NCBI RefSeq assembly: GCF_020510445.1
Contig: NZ_JAHBAG010000001.1
Span: 1,340,501 to 1,404,500, forward strand
DNA from: Hydrogenophaga taeniospiralis
GTDB lineage: Bacteria > Pseudomonadota > Gammaproteobacteria > Burkholderiales > Burkholderiaceae_C
DNA length: 64,000 bases
Reading direction: 5' to 3'
The position numbers were made by a program, and so were the translations under genes. Shown here piece by piece: positions 27,646-35,703 of the stretch. A model generated the notes under the pieces. The model saw nothing but the letters and a program-made list of their open reading frames with translations, was not told the origin of the DNA and did no database searches. Positions within the stretch are counted from its first letter, which is position 1. Each line of letters opens with the position of its first letter.

Positions 27646-28401
27646 ATGAAGACCAGTGCCCCAATCGCCATTGTCTCGGCTCTGCACGACGAACTTGCCA
27701 GTGTGCTGGCGCTGATGCCAGACGAGCAGAAACAGATCGTGGGTGGGCGCGAGTTCTGGGTGGGCCATCTGCATGGGCAGGATGTCGTGGCGGTGCTCAG
27801 CGGCATCGGCAAGGTGTCGGCCGCGACCACGGCCACGCTGCTCATTCAGCGCTTCGGTGTGAACCGCATCGTCTTCACCGGTGTGGCGGGCGGGCTGGGC
27901 GCTGGCGTTAACGTGGGTGACGTGGTGCTCGCGCGCAGTTTCCTGCAGCACGACATGGACGCTTCGCCCCTCTTCCCGCGCCACGAGGTGCCCGGCTATG
28001 GCCGAGCGCGCTTCGACGCCGACGCCGCGCTCACCGACGCCCTGGAACTGGCCTGCGAGCGCATGCTGCACACCCTGCCGCAGCAGCTGGGCACTGAGAC
28101 GGTAGCGGCCTTCGGCCTGCACGCGCCACGCCTGCACCAGGGGTTGCTCATCAGCGGCGACCGCTTCGTCGCGACCACGGCGGAGGGCGCGGCCCTGCAG
28201 CGCGAACTGCCCGAGGCGCTGGCGGTGGAAATGGAAGGCGCGGCCTTCGCGCAGGTGTGCCACGACTTCGGCGTTCCCCTGGCCGTGGTGCGAACCATCT
28301 CCGACCGCGCCGACGACGCGGCCCACGTGGACTTCCCGCGCTTCCTGCGCGATGTCGCCAGCCGTTACAGCGGCGCCATCATCGAATCGATGATGATTTG
28401 A
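27646..28401 (+). CDS. mtnN: 5'-methylthioadenosine/S-adenosylhomocysteine nucleosidase
   Basis: The 251-residue enzyme hydrolyses MTA and SAH to adenine plus a thioribosyl product, recycling the by-products of methylation and polyamine synthesis. It shows the family's IVSALHDELASVL start, FTGVAGGLGAGVNVGDVVLA (~residues 77-96), the catalytic and substrate-binding block EMEGAAFAQVCHDFGVP (~193-209) and ISDRADDAAHVDF. Somewhat longer than E. coli Pfs (232). It sits alone between the intergenic repeats. Confidence 0.9.
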   Translation: MKTSAPIAIVSALHDELASVLALMPDEQKQIVGGREFWVGHLHGQDVVAVLSGIGKVSAATTATLLIQRFGVNRIVFTGVAGGLGAGVNVGDVVLARSFLQHDMDASPLFPRHEVPGYGRARFDADAALTDALELACERMLHTLPQQLGTETVAAFGLHAPRLHQGLLISGDRFVATTAEGAALQRELPEALAVEMEGAAFAQVCHDFGVPLAVVRTISDRADDAAHVDFPRFLRDVASRYSGAIIESMMI

Positions 28402-28402
28402 T

Positions 28403-28723
28403 GGCCCACCCCCGCGCCGGGCTCACTGCGTGGCCCGTCACCCCCTCAAGGGGGCGGCACTGGCGGCCCGGCAAAGCCGGTTCCGCGGTGCCCTGGCACC
28501 AACTCCCCCTCCGGCGTGGAGTGCCTTGACCCAGGATGCCGCGGAACTGGTTCCGCCAGGCCGCATGCATCAACACCTTGAGTCGGTTCCGCGGTGCCCC
28601 GGCACCAACGTCCTCTACGGCGTGGAGTGCCTTGACCCAGGATGCCGCGGAACTGGCTTTGCCAGGCCGCAGGCATCGCCCCCTTGAGGGGGTGACGGGC
28701 GCAGCCCGGCGCGGGGGTGGGCC
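28403..28723. repeat. Nested repeat: long inverted repeat enclosing two direct-repeat hairpin units
   Basis: The left arm (28403-28456) is mirrored by the right arm (28677-28723): both read GGCCCACCCCCGCGCCGGGC inward, later CCGTCACCCCCTCAAGGGGG, with a ~7-nt difference in the middle. Between them lie two ~74-bp direct repeats, 28477-28550 and 28583-28656, each of which is itself an imperfect hairpin (CCGGTTCCGCGGTGCCCTGG against CCAGTTCCGCGGCATCCTGG). No gene is seen. The structure fills the entire gap between convergent mtnN and corA and may end both transcripts. Confidence 0.85.
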
Positions 28724-29709
28724 TACCGCAACCAGCCGCGCTTGCGGAAGTACAGCATCGGCACCACGGCCGACAGCACCATCAGTGCCAGCGCGAACGG
28801 ATAGCCCCACTTCTGGCTCAGCTCGGGCATGTACTGGAAGTTCATGCCGTAGAGGCTGGCGATCAGCGTGGGGGGCAGCAGGGCGACGCTGGCCACCGAG
28901 AAGATCTTGATGATCTTGTTCTGGTTGATGTTGATGAAACCGACCGTGGCGTCCATCAGGAAGTTGATCTTGTCGAACAGGAAGGCGGTGTGGCTGTCGA
29001 GCGAATCGAGGTCGCGCAGGATCTGGCGCGCGTCCTCGAACTGCTCGGCGCTGAGCATGCGGCTGCGCATCATGAAGCTGACCGCGCGGCGCGTGTCCAT
29101 CACGTTGCGGCGGATGCGGCCCGACATGTCTTCGTGGCGCGCGATCGCCGAGAGCACCTCGCCGGCCTTGTTGTCCGTCACGTCGCCGGCCAGCACCTGG
29201 CGGCTCACATCGTCCAGATCGTCGTAGATGTCTTCGAGCGTGTCGGCGCAGTATTCGGCGTCGGCATCGAACAGCATCAGCAGCACGTCGCGGGCGTTTT
29301 CGATCAGGCCTGGCATGCGGCGCGCGCGCATGCGCAGCAGGCGGAACACCGGCACGTCCTCGTCGTGGATGGAAAACAGCACCCCCTGGCTCTTGAGCTC
29401 GGCGTTGTGCTCGTTGAGGATGAAGGCCACGCGCACCGCATGCGGGCTTTCATCGTCATCGATCAGGAAGTCGGAGCGGATGTGCAGCTCGCCGTTGTCT
29501 TCCTCGAAGAAGCGGGCCGATTCCTCGATGTCGTCGTCCATCGCGTCTTCGGGGATCGACAGGCCGAAGTGCTGCTTGACCCAGCGCCGCTCCTCGGGCG
29601 TGGGTTCTTCGAGGTCGACCCAGATGGGCTTGAACCGGGCCAGCTCTTCGAGCGACTCGATCTCTTCCTGGAACAGACGGCCATTGGCCAGGGTGAATAC
29701 GTTGAGCAT
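28723..29709 (-). CDS. corA: Magnesium/cobalt transporter CorA
   Basis: The 328-residue protein has the large cytoplasmic alpha/beta-plus-helix funnel and two C-terminal membrane helices; the pore signature YGMNF lies at about residue 283, followed by the usual periplasmic acidic-poor loop and a basic end (YFRKRGWLR). It passes Mg2+ (and Co2+/Ni2+) through the inner membrane as a pentamer. The ATG at 29709 is preferred; the frame stays open upstream to 29796 without family similarity. Confidence 0.93.
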   Translation of the reverse strand: MLNVFTLANGRLFQEEIESLEELARFKPIWVDLEEPTPEERRWVKQHFGLSIPEDAMDDDIEESARFFEEDNGELHIRSDFLIDDDESPHAVRVAFILNEHNAELKSQGVLFSIHDEDVPVFRLLRMRARRMPGLIENARDVLLMLFDADAEYCADTLEDIYDDLDDVSRQVLAGDVTDNKAGEVLSAIARHEDMSGRIRRNVMDTRRAVSFMMRSRMLSAEQFEDARQILRDLDSLDSHTAFLFDKINFLMDATVGFININQNKIIKIFSVASVALLPPTLIASLYGMNFQYMPELSQKWGYPFALALMVLSAVVPMLYFRKRGWLR

Positions 29710-29911
29710 GGGGCGCTCCCGGCGGGGAATGTCTGAGGGGGGCAGGCCTGCGGGGCCTCGGGGCGGTTCGGGCGGCGCTTTCAGCCGGCCGGCCACCGAA
29801 TCTCAGGGGCTGCGAGGGGCAGCGCTCAGACGGTCGCGGGGGAGGCTGAAAGCACACAACTGGGGGGTGTGCTTTCCATGGGGGCTCTTTGCGGGTTGAA
29901 ACTGGTGCCGA

Positions 29912-31249
29912 TTATGGCACCGTGGCCTGCACGTCGGCCTCCAGCGGGAGGCCGAAAAACCCCATCAATTCGTCCTTTCGTCGCCAGGCGTCGCCTTCGC
30001 CCAGTTCGATCAGGGCGTTGACGAAATCGGGTTCGAACAGTAGGTAGCTGGCCAGGGCGGCGGCGCTGCCGGCGGCGCCCTGGCCGGTGTCGAGCGCGCC
30101 CAGGCCGGTGAGGGTGTTGCGCGTCGGCGCGGGCAGGGCACCGATGTGTTTGCGTGCGAGTTCGTCGAGCGAAAAACTGGGCTGCACCGCCATCACGTGC
30201 ACCGGCCGGTAGGGCAGGCGCTCGGCCAGTTCGGGGGGGAGCCTGGCCAGCGTCTCGCTCACCCGCTGGGCCTGCTCCACGTCGGCCTGCAGGGTGTCGT
30301 GGAACACGCTGGCCATGGCGTGCCCGGCGATGGTGCCGGCCGTCGGTTCGTCGTTGGCGCGCGCGACCAGGCCCGAGCGCTGGGGTTGCCCCACGCCGAT
30401 CACCAGCACCCGGCGCGCCCGGAAGTGGATGGCCGGCGACAGGGGCGAGAGCTGGCGCATCGAGCCGTCGCCAAAATGTTCCTTGTGGCCGTTCACCCAC
30501 AGGGGCACGGCCGGAAACAGGAAAGGAATGGCGCTGGAGGCCATCAGGTGTTCGATGGTGATGGGCTGGAAGTCGGCGCGCCGCCCGGGGCGGTGCCAGG
30601 GCGGCACCGGGTGGTCGGGCCGGGTCTGGCAGAAGGTCCAGTGTTCGCCCGTGGTGTAGCTGGACGCGGTGACCCCCAGCACATCGATGTGGCCTTGCTG
30701 CAGCGCGCGCTCCAGCCCGTCGAGGTCGATCGCACGGTGCAGGGTGTCCACCAAAGGCAGGGTGTCGAGCAGGGCGCGGTAGCGCCGCACCTGGCGCGCC
30801 AGGGTGAGCCCGGCGATGATGCGGTTGGCGCGCACCCAGCCCGGTGCTTCGAGCCGGTAGATGTGCTCCGAACGCAAGCCGCCCCAGAACGCGGCCAGGC
30901 GGGGCAGGGCGTGCAGCCCATCGGTGGCGTGGCTGGCGAGGTAGGCCGCGTTGAGGGCGCCGGCCGAGGTGCCGAACAGTCCCTGGAAGGGGAAGGGGGT
31001 GGGCGAGGAGCCGGCGGTCGTGGGGGCCCGGCTCGCCAGCATGGATGCCACCGCCTTGAGCACGCCGGCCTGGTAGGCCGTGCGGGCGCCGCCGCCCATC
31101 AGCACCAGCGCGCAATGGCCCGAGGCGGTCTCGGACAGTTGGGTGTCGAGCAGGTTGCGCGAGATCAGCGTATCGAGTGACACAATCGGAGCCTTGAGCC
31201 CAGGCGCGGGCGGTGCCTGCGATGACGTTGGGCGGTTGCCCAAAATCAT
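29912..31249 (-). CDS. Patatin-like phospholipase
   Basis: The 445-residue protein has the oxyanion-hole motif GGGARTAYQAGVLKAV (~residues 51-66), the nucleophile elbow GTSAG (~94-98) and the catalytic Asp in FGDGSMRQLSP (~250). These define a Ser-Asp dyad lipase of the patatin family, which acts on lipid acyl groups. It lacks an evident signal peptide. The ATG at 31249 was taken because the extra upstream frame has no similarity pattern. It is divergent from the MFS gene at 31327 with a 77-bp shared promoter region. Confidence 0.88.
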   Translation of the reverse strand: MILGNRPTSSQAPPAPGLKAPIVSLDTLISRNLLDTQLSETASGHCALVLMGGGARTAYQAGVLKAVASMLASRAPTTAGSSPTPFPFQGLFGTSAGALNAAYLASHATDGLHALPRLAAFWGGLRSEHIYRLEAPGWVRANRIIAGLTLARQVRRYRALLDTLPLVDTLHRAIDLDGLERALQQGHIDVLGVTASSYTTGEHWTFCQTRPDHPVPPWHRPGRRADFQPITIEHLMASSAIPFLFPAVPLWVNGHKEHFGDGSMRQLSPLSPAIHFRARRVLVIGVGQPQRSGLVARANDEPTAGTIAGHAMASVFHDTLQADVEQAQRVSETLARLPPELAERLPYRPVHVMAVQPSFSLDELARKHIGALPAPTRNTLTGLGALDTGQGAAGSAAALASYLLFEPDFVNALIELGEGDAWRRKDELMGFFGLPLEADVQATVP

Positions 31250-31326
31250 GACACATCCCCCCGTGTTTTCCGACGGTTGCCGTGAATATGGCGGGGCCTG
31301 GGCGGCCCGTGCACAAGGATGCAACC

Positions 31327-32577
31327 ATGCTCAAAGCCATCTGGAGCCTGCCGCGCACCGTCTGGTTCATCGGGCTCATCAGCCTGGTCAACGACAGCGC
31401 GAGCGAGATGCTCTACCCGTTGGTGCCGCTGTATCTCGCCTCCGTGCTGATGGCGGGGCCCCGTGCCCTGGGCATCATCGAAGGCATCGCCGAGGCGACC
31501 GCGAGTCTGCTCAAGCTGTTCTCCGGCGTCGTTGTGGACCGCACGCGCAAGTCCAAGCCCTGGATCGTGTTCGGCTATGCCCTGGCCGGCTTTGGGCGCC
31601 CCCTGATCGCTTTTGCCAGCAGCTGGCCCTTCCTGCTGGCCATCCGGTTCGCCGATCGCGTTGGCAAGGGGCTGCGCAGTTCACCCAGGGACGCCCTGCT
31701 GGCCGCCAGCGTCACACCGGACCGGCGCGGGCTGGCTTTCGGCCTGCACCGCGCCATGGACAACGCGGGCGCGGTCGTGGGCCCCTTGCTGGCGTTTGGC
31801 CTGCTGGCGGCACAGGTGTCGCTCAGGGACATCTTCCTGTGGTCCATCGTGCCCGCGCTCATCTGCGTCGGGCTGGCGCTGGCCATCCGGGAGCCGAAGG
31901 CCGAGCCACACCCGGTGAGCGCGGGGTTCGACTGGCGGCTGGGCGACATGCCCCCGGTCTTCCGGCGCTACCTGCTGGTGGTGGCCCTGTTCACGCTGGG
32001 CAACTCCTCCAACATGTTCCTGTTGCTGCGCGCCAACGAACTGGGCGTGCCCCAGGCGCAGGTGCCGCTGCTGTGGGCGGCGGTCTCGGTCATTGCCATG
32101 CTGTTCGCCACGCCCCTGTCCGCGCTCTCCGACCGGCTGGGCCGCGTCAGGCTGCTGTTGCTGGGTTATGTGGCCTATGCCATCTTCTACGCCACGCTGG
32201 GCTTCATCAACACCGATGGCTGGGTGCTGTTTGCCCTGTTCGGCTTCTACGGCCTGTTCATGGCGGCGACCGAAGGGGTGGAAAAGGCGCTGGTGGCCGA
32301 CCTGGCGCCGCAGAACCGGCGCGGCACGGCCTTTGGCTGGTTCAACCTGACCGCCGGCCTCTTCCTGCTGCCCGCCTCCGTCGTGTTTGGCTGGATCTAC
32401 CAGGCCATCGCGCCCTGGGCGGCGTTCCTGTTTTCGACCGCCTGCGCGATGGCCGCCGCGCTGCTTCTGCTGTTCACCGTAAAGGAAGGCCGTGGCGATG
32501 CGCCGCCGGACGGATCGCCGATCAGTCCAGCAGCGGCAGGATCACGCAGCCTTGTTCGTCCCAATCCACCTGGGTGA
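31327..32577 (+). CDS. MFS transporter
   Basis: The 416-residue membrane protein has about 12 predicted helices and the MFS loop motif between helices 2 and 3 (LFSGVVVDRTRKSKPW) and again in the second half (ALSDRLGRVRLL). FADRVGKGLRSSPRDALLAA resembles the YxxR/YqgE-like MFS subgroup whose substrate is unknown. The last 18 codons overlap the 3' end of the convergent response-regulator gene by 56 bp. Confidence 0.85.
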   Translation: MLKAIWSLPRTVWFIGLISLVNDSASEMLYPLVPLYLASVLMAGPRALGIIEGIAEATASLLKLFSGVVVDRTRKSKPWIVFGYALAGFGRPLIAFASSWPFLLAIRFADRVGKGLRSSPRDALLAASVTPDRRGLAFGLHRAMDNAGAVVGPLLAFGLLAAQVSLRDIFLWSIVPALICVGLALAIREPKAEPHPVSAGFDWRLGDMPPVFRRYLLVVALFTLGNSSNMFLLLRANELGVPQAQVPLLWAAVSVIAMLFATPLSALSDRLGRVRLLLLGYVAYAIFYATLGFINTDGWVLFALFGFYGLFMAATEGVEKALVADLAPQNRRGTAFGWFNLTAGLFLLPASVVFGWIYQAIAPWAAFLFSTACAMAAALLLLFTVKEGRGDAPPDGSPISPAAAGSRSLVRPNPPG

Positions 32578-33067
32578 TGCCGGGTTCCAGGGCTTCGAGC
32601 CGGCGCCGCTCCAGCTCTTCGGCGCTGACCTGGCTGGCCACCCACTGCGTGGCCTGATCCTGCTGCGCACGTTGCGCCAGGCTGAAGGCCAGGGCCGACG
32701 AAACGTGATGAACCAGCTCGTCGGTGTCCCAGGGTTTGGTGAGGTAGCGGTACAGGCCGAACTGGTTCACCGCCTCCTGGGCGGTCGCGAAATCCGCCGT
32801 TCCCGTCAGAATCATCCGCACGCACCCGGGCTGCATGTCCGCCGCCGTGGCCAGCAGCTCCATGCCGCCCATGCTGGGCATGCGCAGATCGCTGACGATG
32901 ACGTCAAACCGTCGCACCCGCAGCTCGGCGAGAGCGTCCGCAGCGCTGCAGTGCGTCACGATCGTCACCTGACTGCCCAGGGGGCCGCGCAACGCACGGT
33001 GCAGGGCGCGAACGATGGGGGCTTCGTCATCGACGAGGAGAAGGCTGCCTTGAAGTGCTGGGTTCAT
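32522..33067 (-). CDS. Response regulator (REC domain)
   Basis: The 181-residue protein is a receiver domain (residues ~8-125) with the acidic pair DDE (13-15), phospho-acceptor D60 in IVSDLRMPSMGG, the conserved Thr in LTGTADF and the Lys in LTKPWD. The remaining ~55 residues have no known output domain. It is the last gene of the five-gene minus-strand signalling cluster, 20 bp after the HDOD gene, and probably receives phosphate from the cluster's histidine kinase. The ATG at 33067 is chosen; the frame is open further upstream. Confidence 0.9.
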   Translation of the reverse strand: MNPALQGSLLLVDDEAPIVRALHRALRGPLGSQVTIVTHCSAADALAELRVRRFDVIVSDLRMPSMGGMELLATAADMQPGCVRMILTGTADFATAQEAVNQFGLYRYLTKPWDTDELVHHVSSALAFSLAQRAQQDQATQWVASQVSAEELERRRLEALEPGITQVDWDEQGCVILPLLD

Positions 33068-33087
33068 GGATGCTCCGACAACGTGGT

Positions 33088-33975
33088 TCATGCACAGGAC
33101 ATGACGGACAACTCGCTCACGACGCGCTGCGTCAGACGGCGCAGCTGCGGCTCGCTGGCGTCCAGGACGGACCACATCGGGTCCATCAGGAACTCGGCCT
33201 CCGCTTCCGGACCCGCGCCCCCGGTGGGTGCGGCTTCCAGGCCATGGGCCATGTGGTTGGCCAACTGCACCAGGTGCGAGAAGGTCAGACGCTCACCCTC
33301 AGGGATGGAAGCCGGAAGATGGTGGGTGGCAATCGCCGCCGAGAGGGTGGCCGGGAAGTTCCATTGCTGGGCCACGGTGGCGCCGACCTCGGCGTGTGAC
33401 ACACCGAGCACCCGCTGCTCCGCCTCGTGCAAGGCCAGCCCTTCGGCCGCGCAGAGCCGCAGCGCCTGTGCCTCCAGTTCCGGGCTGGTGATGGCCAGAA
33501 TCAGCTTGCCCACGTCGTGCAGCAAGCCCAGCAGAAAGGCCTCGCCGGTGTCCAGTGACGCGATCCGGGCCAATTCCCTGGCCGAGATGGCGGTGCACAA
33601 GGTGTGGCGCCAATAGGTGTCGAAGCTGAACCCCTCGCACCGCACCGCCCCGAAGCTGGACCGCAGGGAAATGGCCGCCAGCGTGCTCGCCACGGTTCGC
33701 AGGCCCAGCATCTGCACGGCATCGCCGATGCTGGCGACCTGCCCCTGCGCCCCATAGAACGCGGAGTTGGCCAGCCGCAGGATGCGTACGGACAGCGCTT
33801 GATCGCGCTCGATCGCTTCGATGCAGGTCGAAGCCGGTGCGTCGTCCTTGCTCAGCGCTTCGACCGCCGCGATGAAGGCGCCGGGCAGCGAAGGCAGCTC
33901 GCCGATGCACCGGGCCAGCGTGGCGGGTTTCAGATGTCGCGGCGGGGCCGCCGACTCAACGGGTTCCACATACAT
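33088..33975 (-). CDS. HDOD domain protein
   Basis: The 295-residue protein is an HDOD domain (residues ~20-215): LPSLPGAFIAAVEALSKDDA, RILRLANSAFYG, and the HD-like DVGKL in LLGLLHDVGKLILAI. HDOD proteins are related to HD hydrolases but usually lack part of the metal site and act in signalling. Here H-D is kept in LLHDVGKL. The domain is followed by a helical C-terminal part. It lies in the c-di-GMP-type operon, with a 111-bp gap from the EAL-type gene. Confidence 0.88.
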   Translation of the reverse strand: MYVEPVESAAPPRHLKPATLARCIGELPSLPGAFIAAVEALSKDDAPASTCIEAIERDQALSVRILRLANSAFYGAQGQVASIGDAVQMLGLRTVASTLAAISLRSSFGAVRCEGFSFDTYWRHTLCTAISARELARIASLDTGEAFLLGLLHDVGKLILAITSPELEAQALRLCAAEGLALHEAEQRVLGVSHAEVGATVAQQWNFPATLSAAIATHHLPASIPEGERLTFSHLVQLANHMAHGLEAAPTGGAGPEAEAEFLMDPMWSVLDASEPQLRRLTQRVVSELSVMSCA

Positions 33976-34086
33976 GATGAACTCTCCCTGAAGGCACTGT
34001 TGTTGGATGACCGACCAGAACCGTTGTCGTGCGCGGGCCCATGCGCCGGGTGACACCGGCGGGGTTCTGGGTGCGCAGCGGCGGGT

Positions 34087-35703
34087 TCATGCCAGCCGGT
34101 CCGGGGCCGCGACGGCGGCGTCTTCCAGCAGCTGAACCATCATCAGATGGCCCAGGGGCTTTTTTTGTCCAGGCACCTGGTGGAGCCAGACGAGGGCGTT
34201 TCGACCGTTGATGGCGGTGCACAGCCCGTCCGTGTCGGAGCGCTGGGCGGGTTGTCCCAGCGCGGTCAGCAGTTGCAGCATGGAGGGCGCTGGGTCTCCC
34301 CCCAAGGCCGACGACCATTCGGGCCACTGGCGCACGGCCAAGCGGTTGACGTAGGCCAGCATGCCGTCTTCTCCGATGCCGAAAACGGCCATCGGCAGCC
34401 CGTCCAGGGCGTCCCTGGAGGCGCCCGCGGCGCTCTGCATGGCCAGCCGGCGGGCGCTTTCGTCGCGCGCCATGCGCGAGAGCCGCTGGTTGGCCACGAT
34501 CAACTCCCGGTTGGCCCGGTGGACCGCGCCCCCGAGGCGGCAGTTCTCCGCGGCCAGTTCACTCTGTTCAAAGGCCTTGGCGACGTGGTTGCGCAGGAGG
34601 TCGTCGTCCCAGGGCTTGGTGAGGAACTTGTACACGGAACCCTCGTTGACCGCCTCGATGATCGATTGCAGATCGGTGTAGCCCGACAAGGTCAGGCGCA
34701 CGGTGTTGGGGTACAGGCGCTTGGCTTCGCGCAGGAACTCGATGCCCGTCATTTCCGGCATGCGCTGGTCCGAAACGATCACGTCCACCGGTTGACTGGC
34801 CAGCAGCTCCAACCCCTGGCGGCCGCTGGTGGCGGTGAGGATGTGGTAGCCATCGCGGCGAAACAGGCGCTTGAGCGACGACAGGATCGCCGCCTCGTCG
34901 TCCACCAGGAGCAGGGTGCGGCGGCGTGGACGCGTGCCCAGCAGGCCCTGGGGCATGGATGCGCCCGCGTGCAGCAGGGCATGCAGACCCTCGGCGGTCT
35001 GCGCGGCGCCGAAACAGTCGCCCTGCGCGAGATCGCATCCGTGGTCCACCAGGCGTTGCAGCTGGTCGTCGTGGGTCACACCGTCGGCCATGACGCGCAT
35101 GTGCAGCCCATGAACGAGCTGGATCAGCGATCGGGTCAACGAGGTGTCGTGGCTGTCGGTCACGATGTCGGGCACCACGGCGCGGTCGATCCGGATCACG
35201 TCCAGAGGCAGCTCCCGCAGTTCGGACAGGCTCGACGCGCCGGCCCCGAAGCCACCCAGGATCACCTCCACGCCCGCCGCGCGCAAGGGCATCAGCGTTG
35301 TCGCCAGCGCCTTGCCATCGGTTGCCGCCCGGCGCTCCGGAACCAGCACCGACAACAGCGAGGCCTTCAGACCCCATGCCGCCAGTGTGGCCAGCCAGTC
35401 GTCCACCGTGCCGGGCAGCGCCAGCTCCAGCCATTCCAGGGGAAGGCACAGCCGCACATCGCCCACGTGTCCGTCCAGCACGGTGGCCACTTGTCGGCAG
35501 GCGGCCTCCTGGCGCTCGCGCAGCGGGTGACCGCAAGCGTCCAGTCCGTCCAGGATCTCGCCTTGCCAGAGCAGTTCCACAGCGACCAGCTGGCCGCTGA
35601 CCAGGTTCCAGTGCGTCTGGAAGCGTGGCACCGTTGCCGGACCGGGGCTTTCCGTGTTGATGCGATCCGTCTGCGACATGGCGCGCTCAGACTGTGTGTT
35701 CAT
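34087..35703 (-). CDS. Degenerate EAL / receiver protein
   Basis: The 538-residue protein has an EAL-like domain (~25-245), a receiver domain (~262-385, DDE at 268-270, D312 in VSDQRMPEM, KPWDDD), then a PAS-like region (~430-538). The EAL motif reads VELLW (42-46), the metal loop is GGFGAG (150-155) where active enzymes have DDFGTG, and the late Glu is D in ADGVT. It therefore probably cannot hydrolyse c-di-GMP but may bind it or interact with partners. A GGAG precedes the ATG at 35703, which overlaps the kinase stop by 17 bp. Confidence 0.85.
   Translation of the reverse strand: MNTQSERAMSQTDRINTESPGPATVPRFQTHWNLVSGQLVAVELLWQGEILDGLDACGHPLRERQEAACRQVATVLDGHVGDVRLCLPLEWLELALPGTVDDWLATLAAWGLKASLLSVLVPERRAATDGKALATTLMPLRAAGVEVILGGFGAGASSLSELRELPLDVIRIDRAVVPDIVTDSHDTSLTRSLIQLVHGLHMRVMADGVTHDDQLQRLVDHGCDLAQGDCFGAAQTAEGLHALLHAGASMPQGLLGTRPRRRTLLLVDDEAAILSSLKRLFRRDGYHILTATSGRQGLELLASQPVDVIVSDQRMPEMTGIEFLREAKRLYPNTVRLTLSGYTDLQSIIEAVNEGSVYKFLTKPWDDDLLRNHVAKAFEQSELAAENCRLGGAVHRANRELIVANQRLSRMARDESARRLAMQSAAGASRDALDGLPMAVFGIGEDGMLAYVNRLAVRQWPEWSSALGGDPAPSMLQLLTALGQPAQRSDTDGLCTAINGRNALVWLHQVPGQKKPLGHLMMVQLLEDAAVAAPDRLA

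Noticed and set aside
28403..28723. CRISPR-like direct repeats
   Set aside because: Only two units, each ~74 bp and self-complementary, with no cas genes nearby; not a CRISPR array.
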